Positions 54,072-64,000 of a DNA stretch of 64,000 nucleotides are shown here, one piece after another. Below the pieces are notes generated by a model. That model had not been told where the DNA came from, made no database searches, and saw nothing but the letters and a program-made list of their open reading frames with translations. Source of the DNA: Liopterus haemorrhoidalis (Eukaryota > Arthropoda > Insecta > Coleoptera > Dytiscidae); the NCBI GenBank assembly GCA_963971575.1, contig OZ020611.1, positions 178,438,071 through 178,502,070 on the forward strand. The letters run 5' to 3'. The position numbers were made by a program, and so were the translations under genes. Each line of letters starts with the position of its first letter. The first letter of the stretch is position 1.

Positions 54072-54778
54072 CCCCGCATTACGTTTCTTTGCACTATCTT
54101 GTACTAACTAAATACACTGGCGGCTGAGTCAGGGTGGCGCTGGAACAGTAACCTCATAAAAATTTTCAATAAAAAAAAAAACTGAATTTAAAATTTCATT
54201 TGTACTTTAAAATTGCATTAAATTAGCTGAATATATCTGCATATATTTATTTCTATTATTTCTAATTCTAATTCAAAGATTTTTCGTAGCAGTGTTAGAT
54301 TTTTAAAATGTAGATCTAGAGAACAATGCTCAGGTGGACACTACTCGTAGTGTTCCAATACACAATGTTGCCACATGCGATTTCTAATGTATTTATTTAC
54401 GCAAGTAATAAATATGAACTGGAAAGAACAATAGCGGCGAAGGGTGGTGTGTATGTGTTAGTGAATTTAGGCCGGTGTCCTTAGCTTAGCTCGTTTGTTT
54501 TGAATTGTGGTAAGTACTCAGAAGTAAAACTGGATACAGTGCCGTTATATTAAAACTAAGGTGCTTAACTATGAAATTATATTATTAATAAAAAATATTG
54601 GTCCTCATTGGCCAAAATCGAATATTTCACAATCGAACACAAATAGAAATAGAAAATTAATAGAGAGTTAGTAAAAACAATATGGTAATAATTTAGAATG
54701 GGGCATCCAAAGCTACAATTTTTTTAACGACCCATGATTGACCTATCGCTGGCTCGGAGTTTAACAAAAATATATATT
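54072..54778. other. no recognisable feature
   Basis: AT-rich without motif-bearing frames. Confidence 0.3.
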
Positions 54779-54849
54779 TATAATTAAAAATATTTCACTT
54801 TCAAGTCGTACTTGGAAGTATAATTTGAAAGCGAAATATTTTTAATTAT
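54779..54849. repeat. 71-bp hairpin
   Basis: ATAATTAAAAATATTTCACT and its near-perfect mirror GCGAAATATTTTTAATTAT form a stem of about 25 bp with a short loop. Confidence 0.65.
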
Positions 54850-55014
54850 TTTTATTATAGTCAACTTAGGACATCATTTTTATTTACCAACTTTCACATC
54901 GCGTTTTTAGATAAATCGTGTTCCCTTTACCTTGATACATTATGTATATGAATTCTAAATATGTTTCACGGGCCAGATTGAGTTGGATTTGGGGCCAGAA
55001 ATTTAAAAATCACA

Positions 55015-55145
55015 GAGGACGAGTGGGAGAAATTCTGAAAATCATTTGAGAAAGTGGGGAAGAAATTCTGAAAATCAATTAATGACAGGGGGAGTGGATA
55101 AATTCCGAAAACCTTTTGTGGAAGGGAGGAGGGTGATTCCCAAAA
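55015..55145 (+). repeat. degenerate short tandem repeat
   Basis: GAAATTCTGAAAATCA recurs three times (the last as AAATTCCGAAAACC), each preceded by a GTGGG-type block, period about 45-55 bp. GGGCCAGATT occurs on both sides (54970 and 55201), suggesting the core of an eroded element. Confidence 0.6.
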
Positions 55146-55588
55146 CAAAAAAAAAAACAAGGGATAGAAATTTCATGCGAGCCGTTTAAAATTTATTGTT
55201 GGGCCAGATTCGCTGGACACCATTGCAGTATATAGATCAAAAAGTGTCCCCCATATTCATTTTACCCACCAGCCGCTACTGACTAAATAGAAACTAAATG
55301 TATTATTATTATTGCTATAATATCCTGGATCATATTGCACGTATGCGAAATTCACTGCAGTTCATTAACATTTAATTACGTTAATTTTGCATTCAGCTAT
55401 CAACATGCACATGGTGTAAACACCGGGTTACTTAGCATTTCCAAACCGGTTACCACGTGCCGCAGTTAGCTTGTAAACAAGTCGTGAATCATGTATGCAT
55501 TATAGCGAATTTAGCCTTCAACAATGCCTTCATTGATGCGTGAAAACTTATCAATTAATAACATTTATAATTTTGAATGACTGGATAT
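55146..55588. other. no recognisable feature
   Basis: AT-rich. Only the flanking GGGCCAGATT copy noted above. Confidence 0.3.
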
Positions 55589-55592
55589 TTAA

Positions 55593-55700
55593 CACCACGT
55601 ATAATACCCAGAGATTACAAGTTTCTTGTATAAAATTAATAATCTGAAATAAAATTTGGAACATATATATACATCAAATTATGCACCGAATTTTTTTTTA
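55593..55700. mobile_element. solo left terminal repeat of the TTAA MITE family
   Basis: TTAA (55589-55592) is followed by CACCACGTATAATACCCAG, AGATTACAAGTTTCTTGTAT and AATAATCTGAAATAAAATTT, matching the family terminus. Similarity stops near 55700. A right-type repeat of the same family lies at 62315. Confidence 0.65.
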
Positions 55701-56487
55701 TAGTAAAGGAGACTTTAGTTGACACATGACGGTTAATTAAAGCATATGGTTCAATGGGAGAAAACTATAGCAATAAAATTTCCATTTTTGAATAGAGCCA
55801 TATTATTTGTTCACAGACAAAGCTAGAAATAGAGAAAGAGATACAAGAATGTATCGAACACGTGGAACCTTTTCCACTACACCATTAGTGACCACCCTCG
55901 AGCTGAATGCGCGCGCGTATATACAAAGAGACATACGTTGAAGTTACCATATTATAATGTAACAAAAAAAGACAAAAACTATGAACGTACGTCAGTGGCG
56001 GACTGGCCCGGCAGGACATTGGGCAATTTCCCGGTGGGCCGGTCCCAACAGGACCGATTCTTGGATCAATGGGGCCGGTCCTTGATTCAATGAGGCCGGA
56101 TCTTGACCCTATGGGGCCGATTTATTCCAAATTTCCAGGGCCTTAATATAAACAATTAAATATATTATTTAATACAAACTAAGCAAATGAAAATAATAAA
56201 TCACCTTTTTTGTTAATAAAAATTAAATTATAATCAAAATTAAAATATATATGAGCCAACTCTCCGTAAAAAAAGAAACAATATATTTGTATTATTTTAC
56301 GAATATTTTTTCGAAATGGACCCCCCCCCCAGATTGATTTTCTATGTGCGCGCCTGCTATAATAGGTTTTTTAATTGTAGAAAAAACATGTTGTAAAAAT
56401 GTTATCGCCCAATAATTTAATAATATATATCAGACAAGAATTTTTTGTAATTTTTAAATATATTTAGGCGTTTTAAATAACTTGTAG
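55701..56487. other. no gene; possible eroded hAT end
   Basis: CAGTGGCGGACTGGCCCGGC at 55993-56012 resembles a hAT terminus and is followed by repeated GGGGCCGG blocks, but no matching end or target duplication was found. Confidence 0.35.
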
Positions 56488-56904
56488 TTCAGAACCAGTA
56501 CCGTAACTAGCATCTTTAGAAACTTGGGCTGTTCGCATTAACAGTTCCACTCTCCGACGTAAACGTTTACTACTATTCTTTTATTTATATGTAAATTGTT
56601 AAAATTAAACTTTTATGTATTTAACTTTTCATCTTAAATATTGCTGGCTGTTATATATGTATTTTATTACATTACCGTTTTGGAACAATATTATTTCTGT
56701 GATCTGTTTTGTTACGGGCAGCGAAAAAAATATTTCATATCACTAAAAACAAAATAATTTTTCGGTAAATATATATTTTCATTCAGGAATGGTATTCCGT
56801 AATTATTCAAAAGTAAAAGTAATCCGCTTTTCGAAAATATGATGTTAATTTCCATTTTTTTTGGCATATCATTTTAGAGCGTGGAACGTGGAATTTTAGA
56901 GCCC

Positions 56905-59900
56905 GAGGTTGGTAACCCTGAGATGAAGTAATCAGCTGATTTTGACAGTTAAAAATTAAATTAAATTATAAATGTGAAAAATTTTAAAATAAATAAAACA
57001 AATCATAGGCCACCTCGCAGTAAGTTATTTTACAAATATTTAATGTTTTACATTTACTATAAGCATGTATAATTCATTGTAAAATAATATTAAACATTAA
57101 GTCAACTTAATCTGACGTAGTGGAGCATGCGCATTAGTACATGAACAGCTGCAGTGATGCCACTTGACAAATCTGAATCAGAGTAGTTCTAACAAGGAAT
57201 CAGAGATGGCAGCACAAATTAAACGCTAATAATAAATAAATAAATAAATTATATATAATAGATAAATAAAAATTAAATAAATATATAATCAAAATTAAAA
57301 AATTAGTAAATAAATAAAATAAAATAAAAAATTATAAATAATTAATTAATAAAATAAAGAAAATAAAAATAAAAATAAAAATAAATAAATTATTAATAAT
57401 TATTTCACTAACTTAAAATCTGATAGATTACTTCACTCAGAGTAATAATTGAACGCCTAGTGGACTGTTTCGAATACTCACGAAAACCCACGAACCAACC
57501 ACGGCGAAAGTCGGGCGCCGGTTAAATAACCCGTCAACCTGAGTTGGCCAACGGCTTCGGCCGGATGAGCTTTCTCAGAGGGTATAGCGAAAACCTAAGG
57601 GAATTAAATATACCTTAAATTTCACTACTAGTTAGGAGTAACAACCTAGTAAAAAAAACCTGGTATTAGTTGGCCCGACTGATGGTATCCAGTGAGGGTC
57701 CCTGCCTAGGGTTACAGGTGAAAACCGGTCAACGGCCTCGAAGGCAAATGAAGACTTTGGTCTCAATGGCGGAGAGGGCGGAAGAACCAACCACAGGGAT
57801 AGGCCGAATCCCTAAGTCCTGAAAGACAATCGACCTACGGGAATAAATCCAAGACACAAAATTGAACGGTCCTCCAGGGTGGGGGTTTGGGCGATGGGCC
57901 AGCAACCCATCACCAGTAAAAAAAAAATGTATACGGCTAAATTTCCTTATGCCAAGCCTCGGATATCGATTGGATCAACATTACGACGAACAAAAGCGAG
58001 AAAACGGACAATGAGAATAGGTACATGGAACGTGCAGAGTTTAAACAATAAATCTGACGAAGTTTTAGAAGAACTAAATAAACTGAACATTGACATTGCC
58101 GCACTCACAGAAACAAAGAAGAAAGGTACAGGTACAGATGAGAAAAATAAGTACATCCACATTTACAGCGGGGTTGCAAAAGAGGAACGTGCGCGGAGTG
58201 GAGTCTCTATAGCTATCCACAAAAAGTACAAGCGTTTTATAAAATCTTGGGAACATATTACAGACAGAATCATGCAAATCCACATGAATTTGATGAGCCA
58301 CGAAGTTGTCATTATAGGAGTATACGCTCCGAACGAAGATGCCGTTGCAAGTCTCAAGGACGAATTTTATGAACAATTGACAAAATTGCTTGATTCTATC
58401 AGCAATCGCAAAGAAATTATTTTACTTGGAGACCTAAACGGCAGAGTCGGAAAAAGAATTGACGACCCAATAGTTGGAAAATTTGGCGAAGATACTGTTA
58501 ACAACAACGGCGAAAGGCTCATCGAATTATGTCATCGTAATAATTTGTGTATCTCCAATGGCTGGTTTCAGCACAAAGACATCCACAAATATACTTGGAC
58601 ACAACCCACACGACAGCTGAAATCCATTATAGATTATGTAATAATAAAACAGGACACAAAGTTATTTATTACAGATGTCAAAGTGAAAAGAGGAGCGGAA
58701 TGTGGTTCCGATCATCACTTAGTGGAGTCAAAGATATATTTCCCTTTCAAACCGCCAACTAGTAGCAATCCAGTTCAGATTATTGACGATGGAATTACAA
58801 ATCCTGATCAGATTAAGTACAATCTGATAAGCCTTAACGACGATTCCATAAGATTTCTATACCAGCTCAGGTTGACACAGAAGCTCAGTTCAATAGAACA
58901 AGGCTCTCCACAAATAATGTACGACCAAATAAAGACCTGTATACACCAAGCAGCTAAAGAGGCCTTAGGTGAAATCGAAAAATCCCCCTCTAGAAGAAGC
59001 TTGCCAAGATGGTGGACTAAAGATATAGCGCTTAAAATCGAGCTTAAAAAAGAATCGTACATGAAATGGTTGTCATCACAAAACACAGTGGATCGAGCTT
59101 TATACTGCAAATGTAGGAAAGATGCCCAAATAGCTGTGAACAAAGCCAAAAATGAGCAATGGCGGAATATTGGCACAGAAATTAATAAATGCACAGGTAA
59201 TACTAGAGCCAATAAAGCCTGGAGTATATTAAAATCTCTTAGAACACAAAACCAGGACAAGAGCAGTATTAACCTGATTGACACAGATACATGGTGCACC
59301 TACTACAAGCAGTTATTAACCGAAAGCAGGACGGAATTTTTGGATAATAATCAGATGGAAAATAATAACTATCTTAGCTCCCAAGACACAGTTCCCGACT
59401 TCACTTATGAAGAAGTGCTAAAAGCGCTCAAATCCATGAAGAACGGCAAAGCTCCAGGTCCAGGCAATTTATCCATCGAGCTTATAAAATCTGGCCCTAG
59501 TCAACTAATAGAACTGACAACATACATTTTCAATATGTGCCTAAACAACTTTGAAGTTCCTGATGATTGGAAGAAGGCATATATTTCTTCATTGTACAAG
59601 AAAGGTAATCGCCTGGAATGTAAGAATTACCGAGGGTTAAGCGTCATCAGTTCTATGGCCAGGTTGTATGGAAAAGTCCTGAAAGCGAGAATAGAGGCAA
59701 ATCTTCAGATTGCAGAAGACCAAAATGGATTTAGAGCGGGAAGGTCTTGCGTGGACGGTATATTTGTCCTAAAGCAGTTAGTTGAAAAAAGATTGGCGAG
59801 GAATCAACCTACTCATCTCACCTTTATAGATCTTCATAAGGCGTACGACACAGTCCCACTAGGTAAACTATGGGGAAGCATGAGAAAAATTGATGTTAGT

Positions 59901-60892
59901 GAGACTTATGTGAATGCTGTTCGTAATCTTTATGAAAAATGTTCTAGCTGTGTCAAGCTAGGGAAGAAACTCTCTCCCGAGTTCCCTGTAACGAAAGGAC
60001 TCAGACAAGGCTGCACTCTAGCTCCCACCCTCTTCAAGATATATATTGAAGGGGCCTTGAAGGCATGGAGGCGCAAATGCAGTAATATGGGTATAGATAT
60101 TGGAGGCAATCCACTGTATACCCTATTATTTGCAGATGACCAGGTTCTGATAGCTGAAGACGAAGATGATTCCAGCTATATGGTGAGGAAACTAAGGGAG
60201 GAATATAAGAAATGGGGTTTAGAAATTAATGCGCAGAAAACAGAATACCTCGTTGTTGGTGAGAAGGGAAGAGACCTCAAAATAGATGATGGAATCATTA
60301 GAAACTGCCAGTCTTTTAAATACCTAGGTGTTACCCTATCAAATAGAGGGAAGAGTGAAGATGACATCAATAATAAAATAGGGCAAGGGAAGTGTGTAGT
60401 AAGGCAACTAAACCCGGTATTGTGGAACGACAATATAACCAAACGAACGAAAACGGTTATCTACAAAACTATTGTCGAAAGTATCTGTACCTATGGTTCA
60501 GAAACATGGGAGCTCACACAAAGAAATAAAGCCCGACTGAGCGCCGTGGAAATGGACTTTTGGAGAAGGAGTTGCGGTATCTCCAAACTCGAGCACGTTC
60601 GTAATGATACTATAAGAGCAACTATGAATGTTGAAAACTCCATTATAGAATCAATAGAAAGCAAACGACTCTTATGGTATGGGCACCTCCAGCGTATGCC
60701 TGACGACCGATGGCCCAAGAAGATTTGGGAGTGGATTCCTGCGCGCAGACGAAGACCAGGGCGACCCGCAAGGACCTGGGCTCAGGATGTGCGGGAGGCG
60801 ATGGAGGCAAGAGGTCTCCAAGATGGCGACTGGATGGACAGAGTCGCCTGGCGAAAAGGAAGCGAGAAACGGCGCCAGCCGTAAACCACTCG

Positions 60893-60925
<33 letters not shown>
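56905..60925 (+). mobile_element. full-length RTE-type non-LTR retrotransposon
   Basis: TTTTAGAGCCC at 56894-56904 is repeated at 60926-60936, a target duplication bounding about 4.0 kb. It contains a 5' region of nearly 1 kb (the stretch 57215-57410 is a low-complexity A-rich tract), one long EN-RT frame, a 3' UTR of about a dozen bases and an AT dinucleotide tail. Very short 3' UTRs and simple-repeat tails are RTE hallmarks. If the A-rich tract is the tail of another element, the true 5' end may lie nearer 57420. Confidence 0.85.
57894..60884 (+). CDS. RTE endonuclease / reverse transcriptase polyprotein
   Basis: 996 residues from the ATG at 57894; the frame is open from 57816, but no earlier ATG lies in it. 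Numbering from that ATG: an apurinic-type endonuclease occupies about 40-285 (RIGTWNVQSL with Asn46, LTETK with Glu73, IIGVYAPNED, ILLGDLNGRVG, and GSDHHLV with Asp273-His274). A linker follows, then the reverse transcriptase from about 490 to 760 (NGKAPGPGNLSIEL, YRGLSVISS, QNGFRAGRSCVDGI, LTFIDLHKAYDTVP with its catalytic Asp, GLRQGCTLAP, and LLFADDQVL with the FADD box at 746-749). The C-terminal region has SFKYLGVTLSNRG and a basic end, GRPARTWAQDVREA. No stops, frameshifts or missing catalytic residues, so it could be active. Length agrees with other RTE proteins. It nicks the target and primes cDNA synthesis from the cut end. Confidence 0.95.
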   Translation: MGQQPITSKKKMYTAKFPYAKPRISIGSTLRRTKARKRTMRIGTWNVQSLNNKSDEVLEELNKLNIDIAALTETKKKGTGTDEKNKYIHIYSGVAKEERARSGVSIAIHKKYKRFIKSWEHITDRIMQIHMNLMSHEVVIIGVYAPNEDAVASLKDEFYEQLTKLLDSISNRKEIILLGDLNGRVGKRIDDPIVGKFGEDTVNNNGERLIELCHRNNLCISNGWFQHKDIHKYTWTQPTRQLKSIIDYVIIKQDTKLFITDVKVKRGAECGSDHHLVESKIYFPFKPPTSSNPVQIIDDGITNPDQIKYNLISLNDDSIRFLYQLRLTQKLSSIEQGSPQIMYDQIKTCIHQAAKEALGEIEKSPSRRSLPRWWTKDIALKIELKKESYMKWLSSQNTVDRALYCKCRKDAQIAVNKAKNEQWRNIGTEINKCTGNTRANKAWSILKSLRTQNQDKSSINLIDTDTWCTYYKQLLTESRTEFLDNNQMENNNYLSSQDTVPDFTYEEVLKALKSMKNGKAPGPGNLSIELIKSGPSQLIELTTYIFNMCLNNFEVPDDWKKAYISSLYKKGNRLECKNYRGLSVISSMARLYGKVLKARIEANLQIAEDQNGFRAGRSCVDGIFVLKQLVEKRLARNQPTHLTFIDLHKAYDTVPLGKLWGSMRKIDVSETYVNAVRNLYEKCSSCVKLGKKLSPEFPVTKGLRQGCTLAPTLFKIYIEGALKAWRRKCSNMGIDIGGNPLYTLLFADDQVLIAEDEDDSSYMVRKLREEYKKWGLEINAQKTEYLVVGEKGRDLKIDDGIIRNCQSFKYLGVTLSNRGKSEDDINNKIGQGKCVVRQLNPVLWNDNITKRTKTVIYKTIVESICTYGSETWELTQRNKARLSAVEMDFWRRSCGISKLEHVRNDTIRATMNVENSIIESIESKRLLWYGHLQRMPDDRWPKKIWEWIPARRRRPGRPARTWAQDVREAMEARGLQDGDWMDRVAWRKGSEKRRQP

Positions 60926-60926
<1 letters not shown>
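60894..60926 (+). repeat. AT dinucleotide tail of the RTE element
   Basis: About 15 AT repeats immediately after the short 3' UTR and before the target duplication. Confidence 0.9.
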
Positions 60927-60929
<3 letters not shown>

Positions 60930-61139
60930 AGAGCCCCTATTTGGTCAAGGCCCCGGGCATGTGCCCCTTCCTAGTTACGGCTCTGTTCAGAACCTTCGTT
61001 CTTTACGAGAATTAAATCATTTTTACTCTATATATAGCACCTATATTGAGAACCGCGGCAAATTCAAGATGACGGGAAAAATAAAAAATCAAGTAATGAA
61101 GCTTTAGCTACAATTAACGCATAAGAAATAAATTAACAT

Positions 61140-61575
61140 ATATACAAGCAGTTAACTTATATAAAACCATAATAGCACCGCACATTGATTTCTGTGGGTA
61201 ACTTATCTAAGGTTAATATTTATATATAAAATGAAAAGAGGTATGGTTCCGGACTACTTAGTTATTAATATTACATTTAATAGCGAAATAAGTCCATATA
61301 ATTTAAGAAATAAGTACGTTTTTAGTATAGCAAAAACTGAAAAAAGGGTTCTCAAAATTCTTTATTTTATAAAGGATTACTATTGTTCAATGGTTTAGAT
61401 GATAAGTTAAAACAAGAGAGTATTTTAAGTAGGGGTATTTTAAGAAAGGGTGTAGCATATACATATATCAGGGAAAATATGTCTGTCTATTAAATTTATG
61501 TAGATATGTTTAGATGTAATCTATTGTATATAATTAATCTTTATGTTAAATAAAGTATTATTATTATTATTTGTT
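61140..61575 (+). mobile_element. non-LTR retrotransposon 3' relic
   Basis: Peptide traces in shifting frames: LYKTIIAPHIDFCG (RT thumb region), then MKRGMVPDYLVINITFNSEI, SPYNLRNKYVFSIAKTEKR and YKGLLLFNGLDDKLKQE, the usual last motifs of L2/CR1/Jockey-like RT proteins. It ends in an ATT repeat at 61552-61568. Several stops and frameshifts, so it is old. Confidence 0.65.
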
Positions 61576-61941
61576 GGGACGCACGTTAATATACGTGCGT
61601 TGGTTTGCAAATTGACGTCTATAATGCAATTTGTTTATTTGCGATTTTTTTTAATGTTGTTTATATTCGCGACTGCAAATAACAATGAGACATCTGGTGG
61701 TAACTGGCTAAATTAAACAGAAGCGTATATTTGCATAATATTTGTAGCGTGTTGTGCTGTAGTTTATGTGAATTAAGAAGTATTTTAAAATATAGTGACT
61801 TAAATACAGTGCTTTTTTGCCGAAATATTGTTTGAACAGGTAAATATTAAGAAAAACTTCTGACATATACGCTTCTGGTCCGCCATCAGCTGTTGTACGC
61901 AGCGCCGCCAACGTTAGTTTCAGTCGCAAATAATGGTGTTA
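61576..61941. other. no recognisable feature
   Basis: No motif-bearing frame. An ACGCACG / CGTGCGT hairpin lies near 61581-61600. Confidence 0.3.
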
Positions 61942-62281
61942 AGCTGCGTTCACCCTAAGCCAACTGACAAAGCCAAGTGGTTATGCAAGTTGGCAGGGAC
62001 TTTCACATTGTCAGCTCAGGGTAGTGCGCATCAGTCTGTTATCAAGCCTGTTTAGCACAGCTTGCGAGATACATTTTGTAAGCCCAAGTTGTATTTGTAT
62101 GCTGCTTGGCGCAGTTGTCACATCTCATATAGTTGTCACTATAAGCGTTAGCGCGGTTTTCTTTGATCCAGACTGCCATCTGTCGGTTGGCAAGTGGCTT
62201 GCTAAGCGGCCTGTTGGCATAAGCCAACGACACGTCCACTCCTATGTGGCTATGGCAGCCGACATAGTGTGAACGAACCAT
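61942..62281. mobile_element. Harbinger MITE (CGTTCAC ends)
   Basis: AGCTGCGTTCACCCTA on the left is mirrored by TAGTGTGAACGAACCA on the right (imperfect), with TTA at 61939-61941 and 62282-62284. The 340-bp interior is GC-richer than the window, with several GCCAA / TTGGC pairs. Non-coding. Confidence 0.75.
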
Positions 62282-62314
62282 TATTTACACAAAAATGTGT
62301 AGTTAATATTGATA

Positions 62315-62400
62315 TACCTATAGATTGTAACTAATTTTATTTCAGATTGTCAATTTTATGTCAGTTTTGTATAAGAAACTTAGAAAAACTATAATGTTGT
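62315..62400. mobile_element. solo right terminal repeat of the TTAA MITE family
   Basis: TATAGATTGTAACTAATTTT, ATTTCAGATTGTCAATTTTA and GTTTTGTATAAGAAAC match the family's right end, with a small internal duplication (TTTTATGTCAGTTTTG). No TTAA remains at the outer edge. Confidence 0.6.
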
Positions 62401-63598
62401 GCCTCCTCTTCGCAAAAGGGGCGTAGGTAAAAAAATATTAGGAACCAGCAATATAAACAATGTATCTCACATCTGGGACCTTTTATGTATACTTAAAATT
62501 CCATATACTTTAATTTTTAATTTTCTTTAGGTAGTAAGTAAATATAAATTTTTTAAATGGCAGTTACTGTAAGATGAAGCCAAATAAATTTGCTATAAGT
62601 GTTTTCCAAAACGTCTTTTCATTTGTACATTCCAAATATATAATATCAATCAAACGGGGTTTCATATTCGATCAAGTTACCGTCCCGTTAAATCCGCTTA
62701 TAATGGATTTTGAGGGATTAAGGTAGTTGGTCCATTATAACCGATTATCCACTTTATGAGAATTTGAATTAATACATATTTTAAGGGGATAAACAAATAG
62801 AAGAATTAAACATTCATTCCAAAAACCAGTGTATTATAATATGTACTTAATCAAAAACATTTAAAACAGAACATATTCATAAATTAGTTTGCATTTGTTT
62901 ATTTTTTTTGTAAACCATGTTTTGGTATTTATTTAAATTTATATATTAATTTATAAATTTTATATTTATATATACATTTTATTTATTAAAATTTATCCTG
63001 TATTGTTACTTGAATTTTGTTTAAGTTCCAAAAATGACACCCTTGGCGACTTCTTGCTGGATAAAGTATTTTTGTAATTTTGACGCAATCTAATGATTTA
63101 TTTAGTAGTTATTGTTTCTGTTGTTCTTTACCATCCTGCTCCATATTTTAAACTTCATTTATTAAATCATAGTTAGCCAATTCTTTTGTGGTTATCACTT
63201 CATTACTGACAATAACATAATAATCAAACTTGTTTAAGTCAATAATAAATAAATAATAATAGGTGCCCAACGCCTACATAGGCGTACACGGGTCAGAAAA
63301 GGTAAGTTCTCCGTTTCTAGACCGCCGGCCATAGATATGAAAGCCACGTGGTAAGTGTGACATATCAACCGGTCCTATTATCCCTGTATATATAGGTACT
63401 CATTTTTAGTATTAAATACATGAGAATGAGTCGACCCCAGAGCTGACTGCACAATATCGAAAGATAAAAATCTGAAGAAGGTAGTTTGAGTCAAATAAAG
63501 GAAAGTCATCTTCTGGATCGAAATCTATTGCTTCAGTTCTATTCATGGGATATATTAAACCACTCCACTTATAGTGGACTAGAATAACGATTTTTAGT
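62401..63598. other. no recognisable gene
   Basis: AT-rich. TCCGCTTATAATGGA and CCATTATAACCGA near 62694-62740 look like fragments of a pogo-type terminal repeat, but the ends are not defined. Confidence 0.3.
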
Positions 63599-63653
63599 CC
63601 ATTTTTAGGGTTTTGCAGGTATGAACAAAAAACCCTTATACCGTCATTTTGTC

Positions 63654-63693
<40 letters not shown>

Positions 63694-63760
63694 GTCTGTC
63701 TGTCTGTTTGGTAAAAAATGTAGCCAAATATCTGCTAATCGAAAAAAAAAAATTAAAAAA
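63599..63760 (+). repeat. dispersed repeat with CTGT microsatellite
   Basis: AGGGTTTTGCAGGTATGAAC, AAAAACCCTTATACCGTCAT and then about 14 CTGT units (63653-63709, one CTAT). This order (a gene-poor leader followed by a CTGT run) is common in insect dispersed repeats. Element ends not seen. Confidence 0.65.
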
Positions 63761-64000
63761 TTTTGAGTAGGGTATCAAATGAAAGCCCTTAGTACGTGGA
63801 TTAACGATCAAAATTTTATTTTTGAGGCGATTTTTGCCAAAATTGTGCAAAAAAATTGTTATCCCACACCCTGTACCCCAGATGGTTTACACTAAAAATC
63901 TGAAAATATACTAAGTAATGTACATTTGTGTGAACCGGAATAGTACAACAGGAATTTTTGATCAGATTATGTTTTCGGAAAATAACGCATTTTTTTTTTT
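63761..64000. other. window end, no recognisable feature
   Basis: Probably continues the preceding dispersed repeat. No gene. The window ends in a T run. Confidence 0.3.

Larger units (their letters stand above)
56496..60985. mobile_element. hAT MITE hosting a full-length RTE insertion
   Basis: CAGTACCGTAACTAGCA on the left and CCTAGTTACGGCTCTG on the right are inverted ends with a few mismatches. TTCAGAAC at 56488-56495 is repeated exactly at 60986-60993. Without the RTE insertion the element is only about 460 bp, a normal MITE size. Confidence 0.9.

Noticed and set aside
55993..56130. hAT element starting CAGTGGCGGACTGG
   Set aside because: The opposite end could not be found before the next element.
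60176..60442. Minus-strand frames of 64-163 codons inside the RTE gene (58074-58376, 58808-59299, 60176-60442 and others)
   Set aside because: They lie opposite a well-supported protein-coding frame, lack motifs and are shadows of its codon structure.
63644..63850. Minus-strand frame containing a Thr-Asp-Arg-Gln repeat
   Set aside because: Direct translation of the CTGT microsatellite.

Overview
This window looks like a non-coding stretch of an animal nuclear genome, most likely an insect. It is strongly A+T rich, holds no convincing complete host gene, and is built largely from transposable elements and their debris. The insect reading rests on the mix of elements (RTE, CR1/L2-like and RNase H-bearing non-LTR retrotransposons, tRNA-derived SINEs, hAT, PIF/Harbinger, Tc1/mariner-pogo and TTAA-type MITEs). 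It also rests on a captured mitochondrial segment that keeps the ancestral insect order Ile-Gln-Met-ND2. I cannot name the species; a hemipteran is only a guess.

Most striking region: 15.7-21.0 kb. Two nearly identical PIF/Harbinger elements (16079-17535 and 19561-21008) keep both ends and the first codons of a transposase. In both, the rest of the transposase is replaced by about 750 bp of mitochondrial DNA: the 5' part of ND2, tRNA-Met, tRNA-Gln, tRNA-Ile and probably some A+T-rich control-region sequence. The inner junctions match while the outer flanks differ. So a transposon captured mtDNA and then moved it as cargo. Copy 1 sits inside a hAT element (15728-17733, perfect 8-bp target duplication) that still carries part of a transposase dimerisation domain.

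Layout. 0-15 kb: a 5'-truncated non-LTR element with a 17-bp minisatellite (3.0-4.2 kb), hAT MITEs, a SINE, a pogo/Tigger remnant and foldbacks. 18-19.5 kb: a degenerate tandem array of about 150-bp units plus a short minisatellite. 22-30 kb: a long dispersed repeat, two SINEs, a hAT MITE, transposase scraps and a 130-bp palindrome. 31-42 kb: foldback elements, hAT and TTAA MITEs, a possible first exon of a high-copy gene family and a second pogo/Tigger deletion derivative. 44-54 kb: mariner-like and TTAA MITEs, two RNase H-bearing non-LTR fragments, and a stack of at least four separate DNA-transposon insertions inside one TTAA element. 55-62.4 kb: an intact RTE retrotransposon (996-residue endonuclease/reverse transcriptase, bounded by a target duplication) inside a hAT MITE that has its own perfect 8-bp duplication. 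62.4-64 kb: sparse sequence and a CTGT microsatellite repeat.

The elements act as layers rather than as a pathway. Target duplications (8 bp for hAT, TTA for Harbinger, TA for mariner/pogo, TTAA for the TTAA family, longer ones for retroelements) give insertion order at many places. One further pattern crosses families: a roughly 39-bp hairpin-forming unit recurs in tandem inside several otherwise different hAT-type MITEs. The only frame that looks intact and functional is the RTE polyprotein.
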